Shown in pieces: positions 1 through 8,043 of a DNA stretch of 17,312 nt (its first letter is position 1; each line of letters opens with the position of its first letter). The stretch is taken from positions 1 to 17,312 of the forward strand of contig CAAEQF010000127.1 in the NCBI GenBank assembly GCA_900758075.1, read 5' to 3'. Both the position numbers and the translations under genes were made by a program. Under the pieces are notes generated by a model that was not told the DNA's origin, ran no database searches, and was given only the letters and a program-made list of their open reading frames with translations. The DNA is from Coriobacteriia bacterium (GTDB lineage Bacteria > Actinomycetota > Coriobacteriia > Coriobacteriales > QAMH01).

Positions 1-647
1 AGCTCGTCGGGAAACGACATGACCCACGAGTGTGCGTGCGTGCCACCGATGGGAATGTCGTACTTCATGCCGGCGAGCACGTTCGCGACCGACGCGCAGC
101 CCCCGACGTAGGCCGCCCTGCTCGAGGACAGGGCGCCGTCGGGCCCCTGTGCGCGGCGAAGCCCGAACTCGGACACCGGCCTACCCTGCGCGGCGCGACA
201 TACCCGTGCCGCCTTGGTCGCGATGAGCGTCTGGAAATTGACCCCGTTGAGGATGGCGGGCTCGAGGATCTGGCACTGCAGCAGCGGCCCCATGACCCTG
301 ACGAGCGGCTCGCGCGGAAACACGACCGTGCCGTCGGGCACGATATCGATCGTCACGTCGAGCTTCATATCGCGCAGATACGCGAGGAACTCCTTGTCAA
401 ACAGCGGCGTGCCCGCCGGAGAAGGAAGCGACGCGAGATACGCGATGTCCTCGTCGGTAAAGCCAAAGCCCTCGACGAGCTCGGCCACCTGGTCGCAGCC
501 GCAGAAGATGCCGTAGCCTCCCTCGAACGGGTTGTCGCGGAAGAACGTGTAGAAGCACGCTTCCGTCTCGAGCTTGCCCTGCGCCCAATAACCCTGGGCC
601 ATTGTGAGCTCGTAGAGGTCGGTCAGAAGAGTCATGTTGCGTGCCAT
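1..647 (-). CDS. pncB: Nicotinate phosphoribosyltransferase, N-terminal part (runs off the window)
   Basis: This gene makes nicotinate mononucleotide from nicotinate and PRPP in cytosolic NAD salvage. The reading frame stays open from the ATG at 647 to the left edge, giving about 215 residues, roughly the first half of a usual NAPRTase. The N-terminus reads LLTDLYELTMAQGYW, a hallmark of this family. Further in are NPFEGGYGIFCG, then EFGLRRAQGPDGA, then GTHAHSWVMSFPDE, which are the substrate and PRPP-binding stretches of NAPRTase and its usual order of motifs. An AGGAG ribosome binding site precedes the ATG and overlaps the end of the upstream ricT-like gene, whose stop codon is only 2 bases away. 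It is therefore probably the last visible gene of the topA-tmk-holB-ricT operon. No frameshift is seen. The C-terminal half lies outside the window, so completeness cannot be judged. Confidence 0.93.
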   Translation of the reverse strand, partial: MARNMTLLTDLYELTMAQGYWAQGKLETEACFYTFFRDNPFEGGYGIFCGCDQVAELVEGFGFTDEDIAYLASLPSPAGTPLFDKEFLAYLRDMKLDVTIDIVPDGTVVFPREPLVRVMGPLLQCQILEPAILNGVNFQTLIATKAARVCRAAQGRPVSEFGLRRAQGPDGALSSSRAAYVGGCASVANVLAGMKYDIPIGGTHAHSWVMSFPDE

Positions 648-649
648 TG

Positions 650-2155
650 CTATTCTCCTGCTCCAGATTCGCCTGAAGTGTTCTTGTTGGATGTACCCGA
701 GGCACCTTTGTTACCGCTCGAACGGCGCCGACGGCGTTTGCGGGGACGGCTGCTCTTTTGCTCGGAGCCCTTGTCGGGGCGTGCGGCGTCGCCGCTCACC
801 GTCGAGGAATGCTGGCCGGGGCGCGGTTTGCCCTCGGGCCTCGAGGAGCTCTGCTTGGTGCTGTCTTGCCTGTTCGCGCCCTCTCCTTGCCCCCTGCCAC
901 GGCCCCCGCGGCTGCGACGACGGCGAGCTTTCGAGCGTTGCTTTTGGGAATCGTCGGAACGCGCAGGCTTGGATGCGCCTTCCGTGCGCTCCGCCTCGTG
1001 TTTTTCCGCCTTGCCGCCGGTTGCCGAGACAGAGCGGCGCGCGCGGCGGTGATCACGCGGAGCCGGTTCGTCGCCTTTTTGCTTCGAATCCGACCTGCGG
1101 CGTCGACGCGAGGAGTGCTCGGAGCCACCCTGCGGCTCGTCGCCCCGACGGGACTGCGAGCGACGACGCCCCCGGTGAGGGTTGCGCTCGACAGAGCCGG
1201 CCTCTGCTTCCCGATCTGCCAGCTCGGGATTACTCGAGAACAGGCGGTCGCCCATCATCGCGAGCGTGCTGTCGTGGTTGAGTTCTTCGATAATCTGGTC
1301 GAACTTCTCTTCCGAAATATGGCAGGGGCGAATCCTCTCGCCCTCCTTTGCCACCTTGTCGCCCGTGTCCAGCGCGCTGACCGGCAAAACGAGGCTCTTT
1401 CCGTCCTCGTAGCGGACGCGCACCGTCTCGCGCGGCGTGTCGAACTCGACGACTTTGGCAAGGCCACGCGGCGTCTCGATGAGGGCGTTTTTCTTGGGAG
1501 CACGCCCCTTGAAGTCTTTGTACGCCTCGAACTCGTAGCGCAGGCAGCACATCAGGCGCCCGCATAGGCCCGAGATTTTGGTCGGGTTGAGCGGGAGGTC
1601 TTGCTCTTTTGCCATGCGAATGCTGACCGGCTGGAACTCCCCGCCCATGCGAGCGCAGCACAGCTCTTGGCCGCAGTGCCCCAGGCCGCCGAACATGCGG
1701 GCCTCGTCGCGCACGCCGATTTGGCGCATGTCGATACGCACGTGGAACTGCGAGGCGAGGTCACGGACGAGCGAGCGGAAGTCGACGCGCTCGTCAGCGG
1801 TAAAGTAGAACGTGGCGTGTTCCTGGTCGAACATGAACTCGACGGCAGTCGGGCGCATGTCGAGCCCGTGCTTTTCCACGAGCTCGCGGAAGACCCGCAT
1901 GCCCTCCGCTTCTTTCTCGGCCAGCTCGTCGCACAAGGCGAGGTCCTCTTCGGTCGCAATGCGAACCACCGGCTTCAAGGGCCGCTGGATGTCTTCGGAT
2001 TTCACGACGAAGTCGCCATCGACGCACAGCCCAACGTCTTTGCCATGGACGGTCTCGACGATGACGTGGTCGCCTTCTTGGGCGCCGGAGTTGTTGGGAT
2101 CGAACCAGTATTCCTGGGATGCGTAGCGAAGACGTACGAGCGCTACTGTCGGCAT
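650..2155 (-). CDS. ricT: PSP1-domain protein, RicT/YaaT-like, with long Arg/Ser-rich tail
   Basis: The product is 501 residues from the ATG at 2155. The frame is open further upstream, but that stretch lies inside holB and starts before the conserved MPTVALVRLRYASQEYWFD beginning of the family. Residues 1-300 match the PSP1/YaaT family. A cysteine cluster sits at C161, C166, C167, C198, C203 and C204, in GHCGQELCC and SGLCGRLMCC. In Bacillus, RicT joins RicA and RicF in an iron-sulfur complex that modulates RNase Y mRNA processing; that role is inferred here. From about residue 320 to the end the protein is a low-complexity tail rich in Arg, Ser, Gly and Lys (RRRRRS, KARRRRSRGGRGRGQG, RKRRRRRSS), not expected in the roughly 275-residue Bacillus protein and likely disordered and nucleic-acid binding. 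The start overlaps the holB end by 13 bases, matching the holB-ricT synteny of Bacillus. Confidence 0.88.
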   Translation of the reverse strand: MPTVALVRLRYASQEYWFDPNNSGAQEGDHVIVETVHGKDVGLCVDGDFVVKSEDIQRPLKPVVRIATEEDLALCDELAEKEAEGMRVFRELVEKHGLDMRPTAVEFMFDQEHATFYFTADERVDFRSLVRDLASQFHVRIDMRQIGVRDEARMFGGLGHCGQELCCARMGGEFQPVSIRMAKEQDLPLNPTKISGLCGRLMCCLRYEFEAYKDFKGRAPKKNALIETPRGLAKVVEFDTPRETVRVRYEDGKSLVLPVSALDTGDKVAKEGERIRPCHISEEKFDQIIEELNHDSTLAMMGDRLFSSNPELADREAEAGSVERNPHRGRRRSQSRRGDEPQGGSEHSSRRRRRSDSKQKGDEPAPRDHRRARRSVSATGGKAEKHEAERTEGASKPARSDDSQKQRSKARRRRSRGGRGRGQGEGANRQDSTKQSSSRPEGKPRPGQHSSTVSGDAARPDKGSEQKSSRPRKRRRRRSSGNKGASGTSNKNTSGESGAGE

Positions 2156-3129
2156 AAAGCCTCCCTGATTTCTATCAGCATCGCCTCGAGGGCGAGTTGC
2201 GGTGTCACGTTGTATGAGATGCGGTCTGCCGCCGCGTCGGCCGCCGCGATCGCATCGAGCAGGGCCCTGGCGTCGACAGTCGTCGCAACGGTCATAGTCT
2301 GTCTTTCCTGTCCAGTATACGAGATAAGTTCGGGCGTACCCGCCTGAGTTACCAGACAATCCCTCAGCCACCCACGCACCTGTGCGACGATTCCGAGGAG
2401 CTTTTGGCGCTGCCGGGCAGAGACCTCGCGCTTGTTCTGCTTCTCGAGCTCCTTTCTCGCACCTTGGGTGAGGTAGTCAGACTGCTCGTCCAGCTGCCGC
2501 TCCTGCTCTTGCTCGAGGTCCTCGAGGCCGCGCTTGGAGACCTCCACGAGGCGCTTTGCCCCATCGAGCAGTGCACGGTTGTCGCAACCGGCGCTGATTG
2601 CCTCGAGCACGCCGAAGACGACCGGGTCGCCCGCTGTCTGTTGGGCCATCTCATTCAAGACGATGACCTCGCAGCGGCTGCGCAGGGTCTCGAGCACGGC
2701 TGACTCCGTCTGGGCCACAAGGATGCAGACGACGTCCGCGGGTGGCTCCTCGAGCGTCTTCAGAAACGCGTTCGCGGCCTGCGTGCCCATCCTGTCCGCC
2801 GCTGCAATCACGTAGACCTTGCGTGGCGCGCGTACGGGGGCGAGCTCGGCGTCGTGCACGACCTCGCGGATTTGTCCCACGAGATAGCTCGCACCGGCGG
2901 GGTCGAGCAGGTGGAGGTCGGGGTGCGGATGTTCGCAGGCGAACTTGAACTGCTCTTCGTCGCCACTGGCGAGCAGTGCGGCAGAAAACCGCTTGGCGAT
3001 CTCTTCTTTTCCGCTGCCGTCGCCGCCGCAGATGAGGTAGGCGTGCGTCGTGCGGCCGGCATCGAGCGCGCTTTGGAGATACTCGACCGCCTGGTCTTGC
3101 CCGGCTATGCCGTCGAATGCCCTAAACAC
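2143..3129 (-). CDS. holB: DNA polymerase III delta-prime subunit
   Basis: This 328-residue protein is a clamp-loader subunit of the replicative polymerase. The N-terminus MFRAFDGIAGQDQAVEYLQ is typical of the AAA+ DnaX/HolB family. A P-loop-like GGDGSGKE lies at about residues 35-42. The residue after the lysine is Glu (E42), not Thr or Ser, so ATP binding is probably lost, as in other bacterial delta-prime subunits. NAFLKTLEEPP at about 120-130 is the family core, and the SRC arginine-finger motif is at 151-153. The four-cysteine zinc module found in many relatives is not present; only scattered cysteines (C34, C64) remain. The C-terminal third is charged and poorly conserved, as is usual. 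Its start overlaps the tmk end by 8 bases and its end overlaps the ricT-like start, so translation is probably coupled. Confidence 0.92.
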   Translation of the reverse strand: MFRAFDGIAGQDQAVEYLQSALDAGRTTHAYLICGGDGSGKEEIAKRFSAALLASGDEEQFKFACEHPHPDLHLLDPAGASYLVGQIREVVHDAELAPVRAPRKVYVIAAADRMGTQAANAFLKTLEEPPADVVCILVAQTESAVLETLRSRCEVIVLNEMAQQTAGDPVVFGVLEAISAGCDNRALLDGAKRLVEVSKRGLEDLEQEQERQLDEQSDYLTQGARKELEKQNKREVSARQRQKLLGIVAQVRGWLRDCLVTQAGTPELISYTGQERQTMTVATTVDARALLDAIAAADAAADRISYNVTPQLALEAMLIEIREALCRQ

Positions 3130-3802
3130 GCGCGCCGCCCTTCCTCTCGAGCAGTGGCGCTATCGCCTGCATGACGGCAGCGGCCACCTCATCGACGGTT
3201 CCACGTGCGTCGATGACGGCAAAGCGCCCTGCATGCTCGCGCGCGAGCGTATCGAATGCCTCGCTCACGCGCTCGTGAAACGGCGCGCCCGCCTGTTCCA
3301 TGCGATCGCCCGTGCCGCTGGCAGACGCCGCCTTCGCGCGCGCGAGCCCTGCCTGCACGGGGACCTTGAGCAAGATCGTGCAGTCGGGCTCGAGCCCCTG
3401 CGTCACGGCCCTGTTGGCCTGGTCCACGAGCTCGGCACCCAGATGGCGGCCATGGCCTTGGTAGGCGACGGTCGAGTCGCAGAAGCGGTCGCACACCACG
3501 ACCTTTCCCTGCGAGAGCGCGGGGCGGATGACCTGCGAGACGAGCTGCGCGCGAGCGGCCTCGAAGAGCATGAGCTCGGCGCGCGGGTCTATTTCCTCAT
3601 GCCGGTCTTCGAGCAGCAGCCTGCGAATCTGCTCGCCCAGCTCGGTGCCGCCCGGCTCGTGGAGCTTCACGACGCCGTATCCGCGCTCGGAAAGCGCCGC
3701 GCACAGCAAGTCGAGCTGCGTGGTCTTTCCGGCACCGTCGCCTCCTTCGAAGGTGATGAATATGCCGGGGTACTCCCTGTCGCTGTTGGCCGTGTAACCC
3801 AT
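3122..3802 (-). CDS. tmk: Thymidylate kinase
   Basis: This 226-residue enzyme phosphorylates dTMP to dTDP with ATP in the cytosol. The P-loop GGDGAGKTT is at residues 20-28, followed by HEPGGTELGEQIR (48-60), which holds the dTMP-binding region. The DRFCDSTVAYQGHGR motif (105-119) is the conserved DR(F/Y)xxSxxAYQ block. The LID region carries GDRMEQ near residue 165. One small oddity is ILLKVPV near 143-149, where relatives usually have an aspartate in place of the lysine. The ATG at 3802 is preceded by AGAAAGAGG at good spacing, which supports the start; about 12 residues precede the usual core. It lies 126 bases downstream of topA, and no clear terminator is seen in that gap, so read-through from topA is possible. 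Confidence 0.95.
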   Translation of the reverse strand: MGYTANSDREYPGIFITFEGGDGAGKTTQLDLLCAALSERGYGVVKLHEPGGTELGEQIRRLLLEDRHEEIDPRAELMLFEAARAQLVSQVIRPALSQGKVVVCDRFCDSTVAYQGHGRHLGAELVDQANRAVTQGLEPDCTILLKVPVQAGLARAKAASASGTGDRMEQAGAPFHERVSEAFDTLAREHAGRFAVIDARGTVDEVAAAVMQAIAPLLERKGGARV

Positions 3803-3928
3803 GTGCCTCTTTCTGTATCAACCGCATTTGGCCTCAGTGTACTAGCATCGCAGTTTGCCCGAGAGACGTCGCGGAAAACCCACATGCTGCGCAGATTTCG
3901 CGCGTTATGCGGCAAGCGACGTGGCGTC

Positions 3929-6505
3929 CTAGTCTTCCGACGACTTCTTCTTCGCCGACGTCTTCTTCGTGGTCTTCTTTGTCGCCGTCTTTTTTGCCGT
4001 GGGCTTCTTGGCCGCAGTCCTGCCGCGCGTCGATGCCTTTTTCTTGTCCTGCTCGCGTTTGGGGCAGTTCATGTTGATGCAGATGCGCCATGGCCCGCGT
4101 GCTGTCTCGACGATGACCTCCGGAGCGCCACACGCATCGCAGACCTCGCCGGTCGCCTTGAGCTCACCGCGCTGGGGCAGTGGGTAGCTTACCTCGCACT
4201 GATCGTAGTTGGTGCAGCGCACGAAGCGCTTGAGCGTACGCGGGTTCTTCTGAGCCATGAGGTGCCCCTCGCGCCCCGCCTCCTTGCAGACGGGGCATAT
4301 GCCAACGTCGATCTCGGGCATCTTGTTGGTCTCGCACTCGGGATTGAGGCAGTGCACGTAGGGTTTGGAGCGAAACGCCGTGACCTTGACCTGCGGGCCA
4401 CCGCATACTGGGCAGAGCTCCTCGACCGCATCGTACTTGCCCTGCGGCAGAGGGTAGGTCACATCGCAATCTGGCCAGTTGTTGCAGCCGACAAAATTCG
4501 ATTTGGTCTTAGCGGAGGACTTGACGCACAGGTCTCCGCCGCATTTGGGGCAGGTGCCCACGCGGCTATCGGCGATGACCGCCTCGGCGATTTCCTCCGA
4601 AACCTGCTCGGAGGCAGGAATCAGCTCGTCCATGATGCCGCCGAGCAGCTTGCGCGAGTGGAACACGACATCGTCGCGCTGACGTTCGCCGTTGGCGACC
4701 TGCGTCATCTCCTCCTCGAGCTCGGCAGTCATGTTGGGGGTGGTGATATGCGGGGCAAAGCGCTCGAGCGCCTCGATGATGGCAAAGCCGAGCTGCGTCG
4801 GCTCGATGGGGTCGCCCTGGATGTAGCGGCGGTTAGCCAGCTTCTCGATCATTTCGTGACGTGTCGCCTTCGTGCCCAGCCCATGCGCCTCCATCTCCTG
4901 GATGAGCTTGCCGGAGCTGTAGCGTGCCGGCGGCTCGGTCTGCTTGGCGGTGCAGGTGGCGTCGTAGAAGTCGAGGAGCTGCCCCTGCTCCAGCGCGGGC
5001 ATCTGCTCGTCCTTCTTCATGCCGTACTGGTACACCGCCCGGTACCCCGGCACGACGAGCACGTTGCCGCGGGCGTTGAACGTCTCGCCGTTGACGTCGA
5101 GCGTGACCTTGGTCCCCTCGATGACGGCGGCGTCGGAGAGCGTCGCCATGAAGCGGCGGGCAATGAGGTTGTAGAGCTTCCACTCCTCGGGGCGCAGCTT
5201 GTCTTGATCGGCGGTGCCCGTCGGGTAGATGGGCGGGTGGTCGGTGTCTTGCTGCTTGCCGCGCGTTGGGTGGAACGCGCCCGACGAGAGCAGCTTCTCG
5301 GCCTGCTCGCGCAGCGACGGGACCTTTGCGAGGCTCCTCAAGACGCCCGCAAAGTCCAGCCCCTCGGGATAGACCGTGTTGTCGACACGCGGATACGACG
5401 TGAGGCCCGCCATGTACAGCGATTCCGCGATGCGCATGCAGCGCGAGGGGCGGATGCCGATGGAGCTCGCCGCAGCCATGAGCGAGGTCGTGTTGAACGG
5501 CGCGGGCGGGTTCGACTTGCGGCGCTTCTTCTCGATGGAGACGACCTCGGCCTGCGTGGCGTCTTTGATGCTGTCCATGACGGCTTTCGCGGCGGACTCC
5601 TCCTTGAAGCGCGCCGTCGCGTGGGTCACGCCAAACGAGTCTTCCTCGTCGGCGCCCTGCGGCTTGCTCTTGGCATCGATGACCCAGTAGTCCTCGGGCA
5701 CGAACGCGCGACGTTCCTTCTCGCGCTCCACCACCAAGGCGAGCGTCGGCGTCTGGACGCGCCCCGACGAGCGCACGTTGCCAAACCCGCTTTGGCGCAC
5801 GAGCGTCAGATAGCGGGTGAGCACCGCGCCCCAGATGAGGTCGATGTACTGCCTCGACTCGCCAGCATGCGCCAGGTCGAAGTCAAGGTCTTGCAGGTTG
5901 GCGGGGGCAAAGGCGTCTTGGATTTCCTTCTTGACGAAGGCGGAGTAGCGGGCGCGGGTGATCAGCGCATCGGGGTTGACGCTGCGCACGATTGAAAACG
6001 CATCCAGTCCGATGAGCTCGCCCTCTCGATCGAAGTCCGTGGCGATGACGATCTCGTCGGATTTTTTCGCCAGGTTCTTGAGCGAGCGGATGATGTCCTT
6101 TTCCGCCGGAATCTTAATCAGCGGCGCGTAGGTGAGATACGGCAGGGCCGGAATCTTCCAGCTCTTGAGGTTAATGCCGTCTTTGTTGAACGGCTTGCGC
6201 TTGGTATCCCAGGGCGGAGTCGGCAAGCTTGACGGCACATCGGGCGCGTCGATGACCTCGCCTTCGGCATCAACGCCACTCCAGCCGTTCTTCTTGCTGT
6301 AGACCAAGTCGACCGGAAAGTCGACGCCGAGGATGTGCCCGCGCAGGCCGATGGCCACGCAGTCCTTCCCGTCACGCTCGAAACGGTAGACGGGGGTGTT
6401 ATAGACCTTGTCCTCCTTGGGCTTCCCCGTCGCGAGGAGGCGCGAGATCTGGCGAGCGGCGTCGTTTTTCTCGGTGATAATCAGTTCCATCTTCAAACTG
6501 CTCAT
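3929..6505 (-). CDS. topA: DNA topoisomerase I, archaeal-type subfamily, with four zinc ribbons and Lys-rich tail
   Basis: This 858-residue type IA topoisomerase relaxes negative supercoils. The Toprim domain begins LIITEKND (E12) and has the acidic triad in ATDFDREGE (D157, D159, E161). The active-site tyrosine is Y371 in TSYPRVDNTVYP. That motif, together with the FNKDGINLKSWKIPALPY segment, resembles archaeal topoisomerase I more than the YMRTDS form of E. coli; Val replaces the usual Thr at 374. Four tetracysteine ribbons follow: C652/655/674/680, C698/701/719/724, C737/740/764/770 and C789/792/809/814. The last 40 residues are a lysine-rich tail with AAKK and TKK repeats, a feature known in actinobacterial topoisomerase I. 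The start is uncertain: ATG at 6505 or the in-frame ATG at 6490 (MELIITEKND). Neither has a clear ribosome binding site. Transcribed divergently from comF. Confidence 0.95.
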   Translation of the reverse strand: MSSLKMELIITEKNDAARQISRLLATGKPKEDKVYNTPVYRFERDGKDCVAIGLRGHILGVDFPVDLVYSKKNGWSGVDAEGEVIDAPDVPSSLPTPPWDTKRKPFNKDGINLKSWKIPALPYLTYAPLIKIPAEKDIIRSLKNLAKKSDEIVIATDFDREGELIGLDAFSIVRSVNPDALITRARYSAFVKKEIQDAFAPANLQDLDFDLAHAGESRQYIDLIWGAVLTRYLTLVRQSGFGNVRSSGRVQTPTLALVVEREKERRAFVPEDYWVIDAKSKPQGADEEDSFGVTHATARFKEESAAKAVMDSIKDATQAEVVSIEKKRRKSNPPAPFNTTSLMAAASSIGIRPSRCMRIAESLYMAGLTSYPRVDNTVYPEGLDFAGVLRSLAKVPSLREQAEKLLSSGAFHPTRGKQQDTDHPPIYPTGTADQDKLRPEEWKLYNLIARRFMATLSDAAVIEGTKVTLDVNGETFNARGNVLVVPGYRAVYQYGMKKDEQMPALEQGQLLDFYDATCTAKQTEPPARYSSGKLIQEMEAHGLGTKATRHEMIEKLANRRYIQGDPIEPTQLGFAIIEALERFAPHITTPNMTAELEEEMTQVANGERQRDDVVFHSRKLLGGIMDELIPASEQVSEEIAEAVIADSRVGTCPKCGGDLCVKSSAKTKSNFVGCNNWPDCDVTYPLPQGKYDAVEELCPVCGGPQVKVTAFRSKPYVHCLNPECETNKMPEIDVGICPVCKEAGREGHLMAQKNPRTLKRFVRCTNYDQCEVSYPLPQRGELKATGEVCDACGAPEVIVETARGPWRICINMNCPKREQDKKKASTRGRTAAKKPTAKKTATKKTTKKTSAKKKSSED

Positions 6506-6574
6506 TCTATTCGCTGATCACGATTTACAATCTGCACAGAGAGATTGCGAGAGCGGGACCCGAAAGGTCTCGTG

Positions 6575-7375
6575 ATGCTCGATTTTAACCACATACGCGA
6601 GTGTCTGGCTAGCTCGCTTGGCGAAACCCTCTGGCCGACGCGCTGCATCGGATGCGACGAGCCCGGCACGTTGCTCTGCCACAAATGCGCAGCTCAGCTA
6701 CCTTATATCGATCTGCGGGCCTCATGTCCCCGATGCGGAGCCCCCTACGGAAAAATTAATTGCACGGAATGTGCTGATTTCAGCTCGGTTTCAGGTGACG
6801 GGGCACCTGCCGCGCGCTTTCCCTTCGTCCATGCCCGCGCCGCCTGCACCTACGAGGGCGTGGCAAAGGAGCTCATCTTGGACTACAAAGATGGCAACGA
6901 GGTCAGGCTCGATGCGCTCGTGGCAGAGCTCATCTCGGGCGCCATCTCCGGCGTGGTGCACCCGAGCCCCGGTGTCGACGGCACGCGCTTTGCCCACGAT
7001 CGGCCTTTCGACCTGCGGTGCTGGGCAGATGCTCTCGTCGCCATCCCCACGAGCGCGGCAGCCCGCAGGCGGCGCGGCTACGACCACATGGAGCGTGTCG
7101 CCCGGCATTGCGCACGCTCTACCGGCCTGCCGTTGCTGCCCGTGCTGAGGCACGCGCGCACCGTGGCCGACCAACGCACGTTAGGCGCACGGGAACGCAA
7201 GCTCAACCGGCAGGGCTCGTTCGAGCTTGCAGAAGACGTGGGGCAGCTCCCTCCCCATATAGTATTAGTGGACGATGTGTTCACGACGGGCGCGACCACG
7301 TCCGCGGCAGCCGCTGCCCTCGTTGCCGGCGGCGCTCGGGAGGTTGTGGTAACCGTCGCTGCGCGCGTATGGTAA
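6575..7375 (+). CDS. comF: ComF-family phosphoribosyltransferase-like protein
   Basis: This protein is 266 residues from the ATG at 6575. I chose that start because AAAGG lies 7 bases upstream; an in-frame TTG at 6545 would add ten residues with no better signal. The N-terminus has two zinc-finger pairs: CIGC and CHKC (C24, C27, C35, C38), then CPRC and CTEC (C51, C54, C63, C66). The C-terminal half is a phosphoribosyltransferase fold with a PRPP-binding loop, VLVDDVFTTGATT. The motif RRRGYDHMERVAR is the ComF-specific RGxN/D-type block. ComF homologues are needed for DNA uptake in naturally competent bacteria, but the biochemical role is unsettled and no other competence gene is in view. It ends 46 bases before tatA on the same strand, so they may be co-transcribed. 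A possible TACAAT -10 box at 6526-6531 lacks a good -35. Confidence 0.9.
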   Translation: MLDFNHIRECLASSLGETLWPTRCIGCDEPGTLLCHKCAAQLPYIDLRASCPRCGAPYGKINCTECADFSSVSGDGAPAARFPFVHARAACTYEGVAKELILDYKDGNEVRLDALVAELISGAISGVVHPSPGVDGTRFAHDRPFDLRCWADALVAIPTSAAARRRRGYDHMERVARHCARSTGLPLLPVLRHARTVADQRTLGARERKLNRQGSFELAEDVGQLPPHIVLVDDVFTTGATTSAAAAALVAGGAREVVVTVAARVW

Positions 7376-7421
7376 AGTAGCGAACCTGCAGGGAATCGAA
7401 TAGACAGCAAAGGAAGTATTC

Positions 7422-8042
7422 GTGCTAGGTATCAGCGGTACGGAACTCGTACTAATTCTATTCTTCGGTTTCCTCATCTTTGGCCCGGAAAAGCTGCCTC
7501 AGATGGGGCGCACCATTGGACGAGCAATCAGGCAGTTCAGAACCGCCTCTGACTCGATGAACCAAAAGTTCAAAGACGAGGTCGCAGACCCGTTCAAAGA
7601 CGCGGTCAGCCCCTATGCCGACGACATCAAAGATGTCGCGGCGCCTATCAAAGACGACATCGACGCGATCAACAAGAACCTGCGCGATGTCCAGAACACG
7701 GTGACGAACCCCATCAAGAGCGTCTTCTCCGCGCAGCAAGATGAGCATTCCGATATGGCGACGCGCAAGACCGCCGCCGTCATCGCCGGCAGCACGGCCT
7801 CGAGCGCGTCTGCGCCGCAAGCCGCACAGCAGCCAGCAGCCCAGCCCGCAACCACGACAGAAGCCCCGGGCGACGATCCGTTCGCGAGCGTGTTCGCCTC
7901 CGAGAAGACAGGCACCGAGGGCAAGCAAGAAGACGCTGCGCAGGACAAGCCCAAGGCTCAGCCGCTCCCCGACAACGGCGGCACGGTAAAGAAGAGCATG
8001 GCCGCCTCGCTGTACGACCTCGACTCCGAGGACGGTGAGTAG
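7422..8042 (+). CDS. tatA: Twin-arginine translocase TatA/TatB-family subunit
   Basis: This 206-residue protein starts at a GTG at 7422 with AAAGGAAG five bases upstream. One short transmembrane helix covers about residues 5-19 and is followed by the hinge FGPEKLPQMG. An amphipathic helix (RTIGRAIRQFRTASDSMNQKF) comes next. This is the TatA/TatB layout. The FGPEKLP hinge and the long tail leave it open whether it acts as TatA, TatB or a bifunctional protein; only one copy is in the window. From about residue 110 the tail is Ala, Gln, Pro and acid-rich and probably disordered, longer than in a typical TatA of about 90 residues. It overlaps or abuts tatC, so the two form a translocase operon that exports folded, cofactor-containing proteins. 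Confidence 0.92.
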   Translation: MLGISGTELVLILFFGFLIFGPEKLPQMGRTIGRAIRQFRTASDSMNQKFKDEVADPFKDAVSPYADDIKDVAAPIKDDIDAINKNLRDVQNTVTNPIKSVFSAQQDEHSDMATRKTAAVIAGSTASSASAPQAAQQPAAQPATTTEAPGDDPFASVFASEKTGTEGKQEDAAQDKPKAQPLPDNGGTVKKSMAASLYDLDSEDGE

Positions 8043-8043
8043 C

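Noticed and set aside
2156..2371. Longer N-terminus for the RicT-like protein
   Set aside because: The extra 72 codons lie inside holB, are Arg/Asp/Gly-rich and do not match the family, while MPTVALVRLRY at 2155 does.
3803..3928. Terminator or promoter between topA and tmk
   Set aside because: Short GC-rich partial dyads and a TACACT-like box exist, but neither a T-run after a stem nor a matching -35 is present.
3050..5995. 981-codon open frame on the plus strand opposite tmk and topA
   Set aside because: It is antisense to two well-supported genes; GC-rich coding DNA often leaves the opposite frame open. No motif or ribosome binding site supports it.
6506..6574. Divergent promoters for topA and comF
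   Set aside because: TACAAT (plus) and TAGAAT (minus) -10-like boxes are visible but each lacks a well-placed -35, so I did not annotate them.
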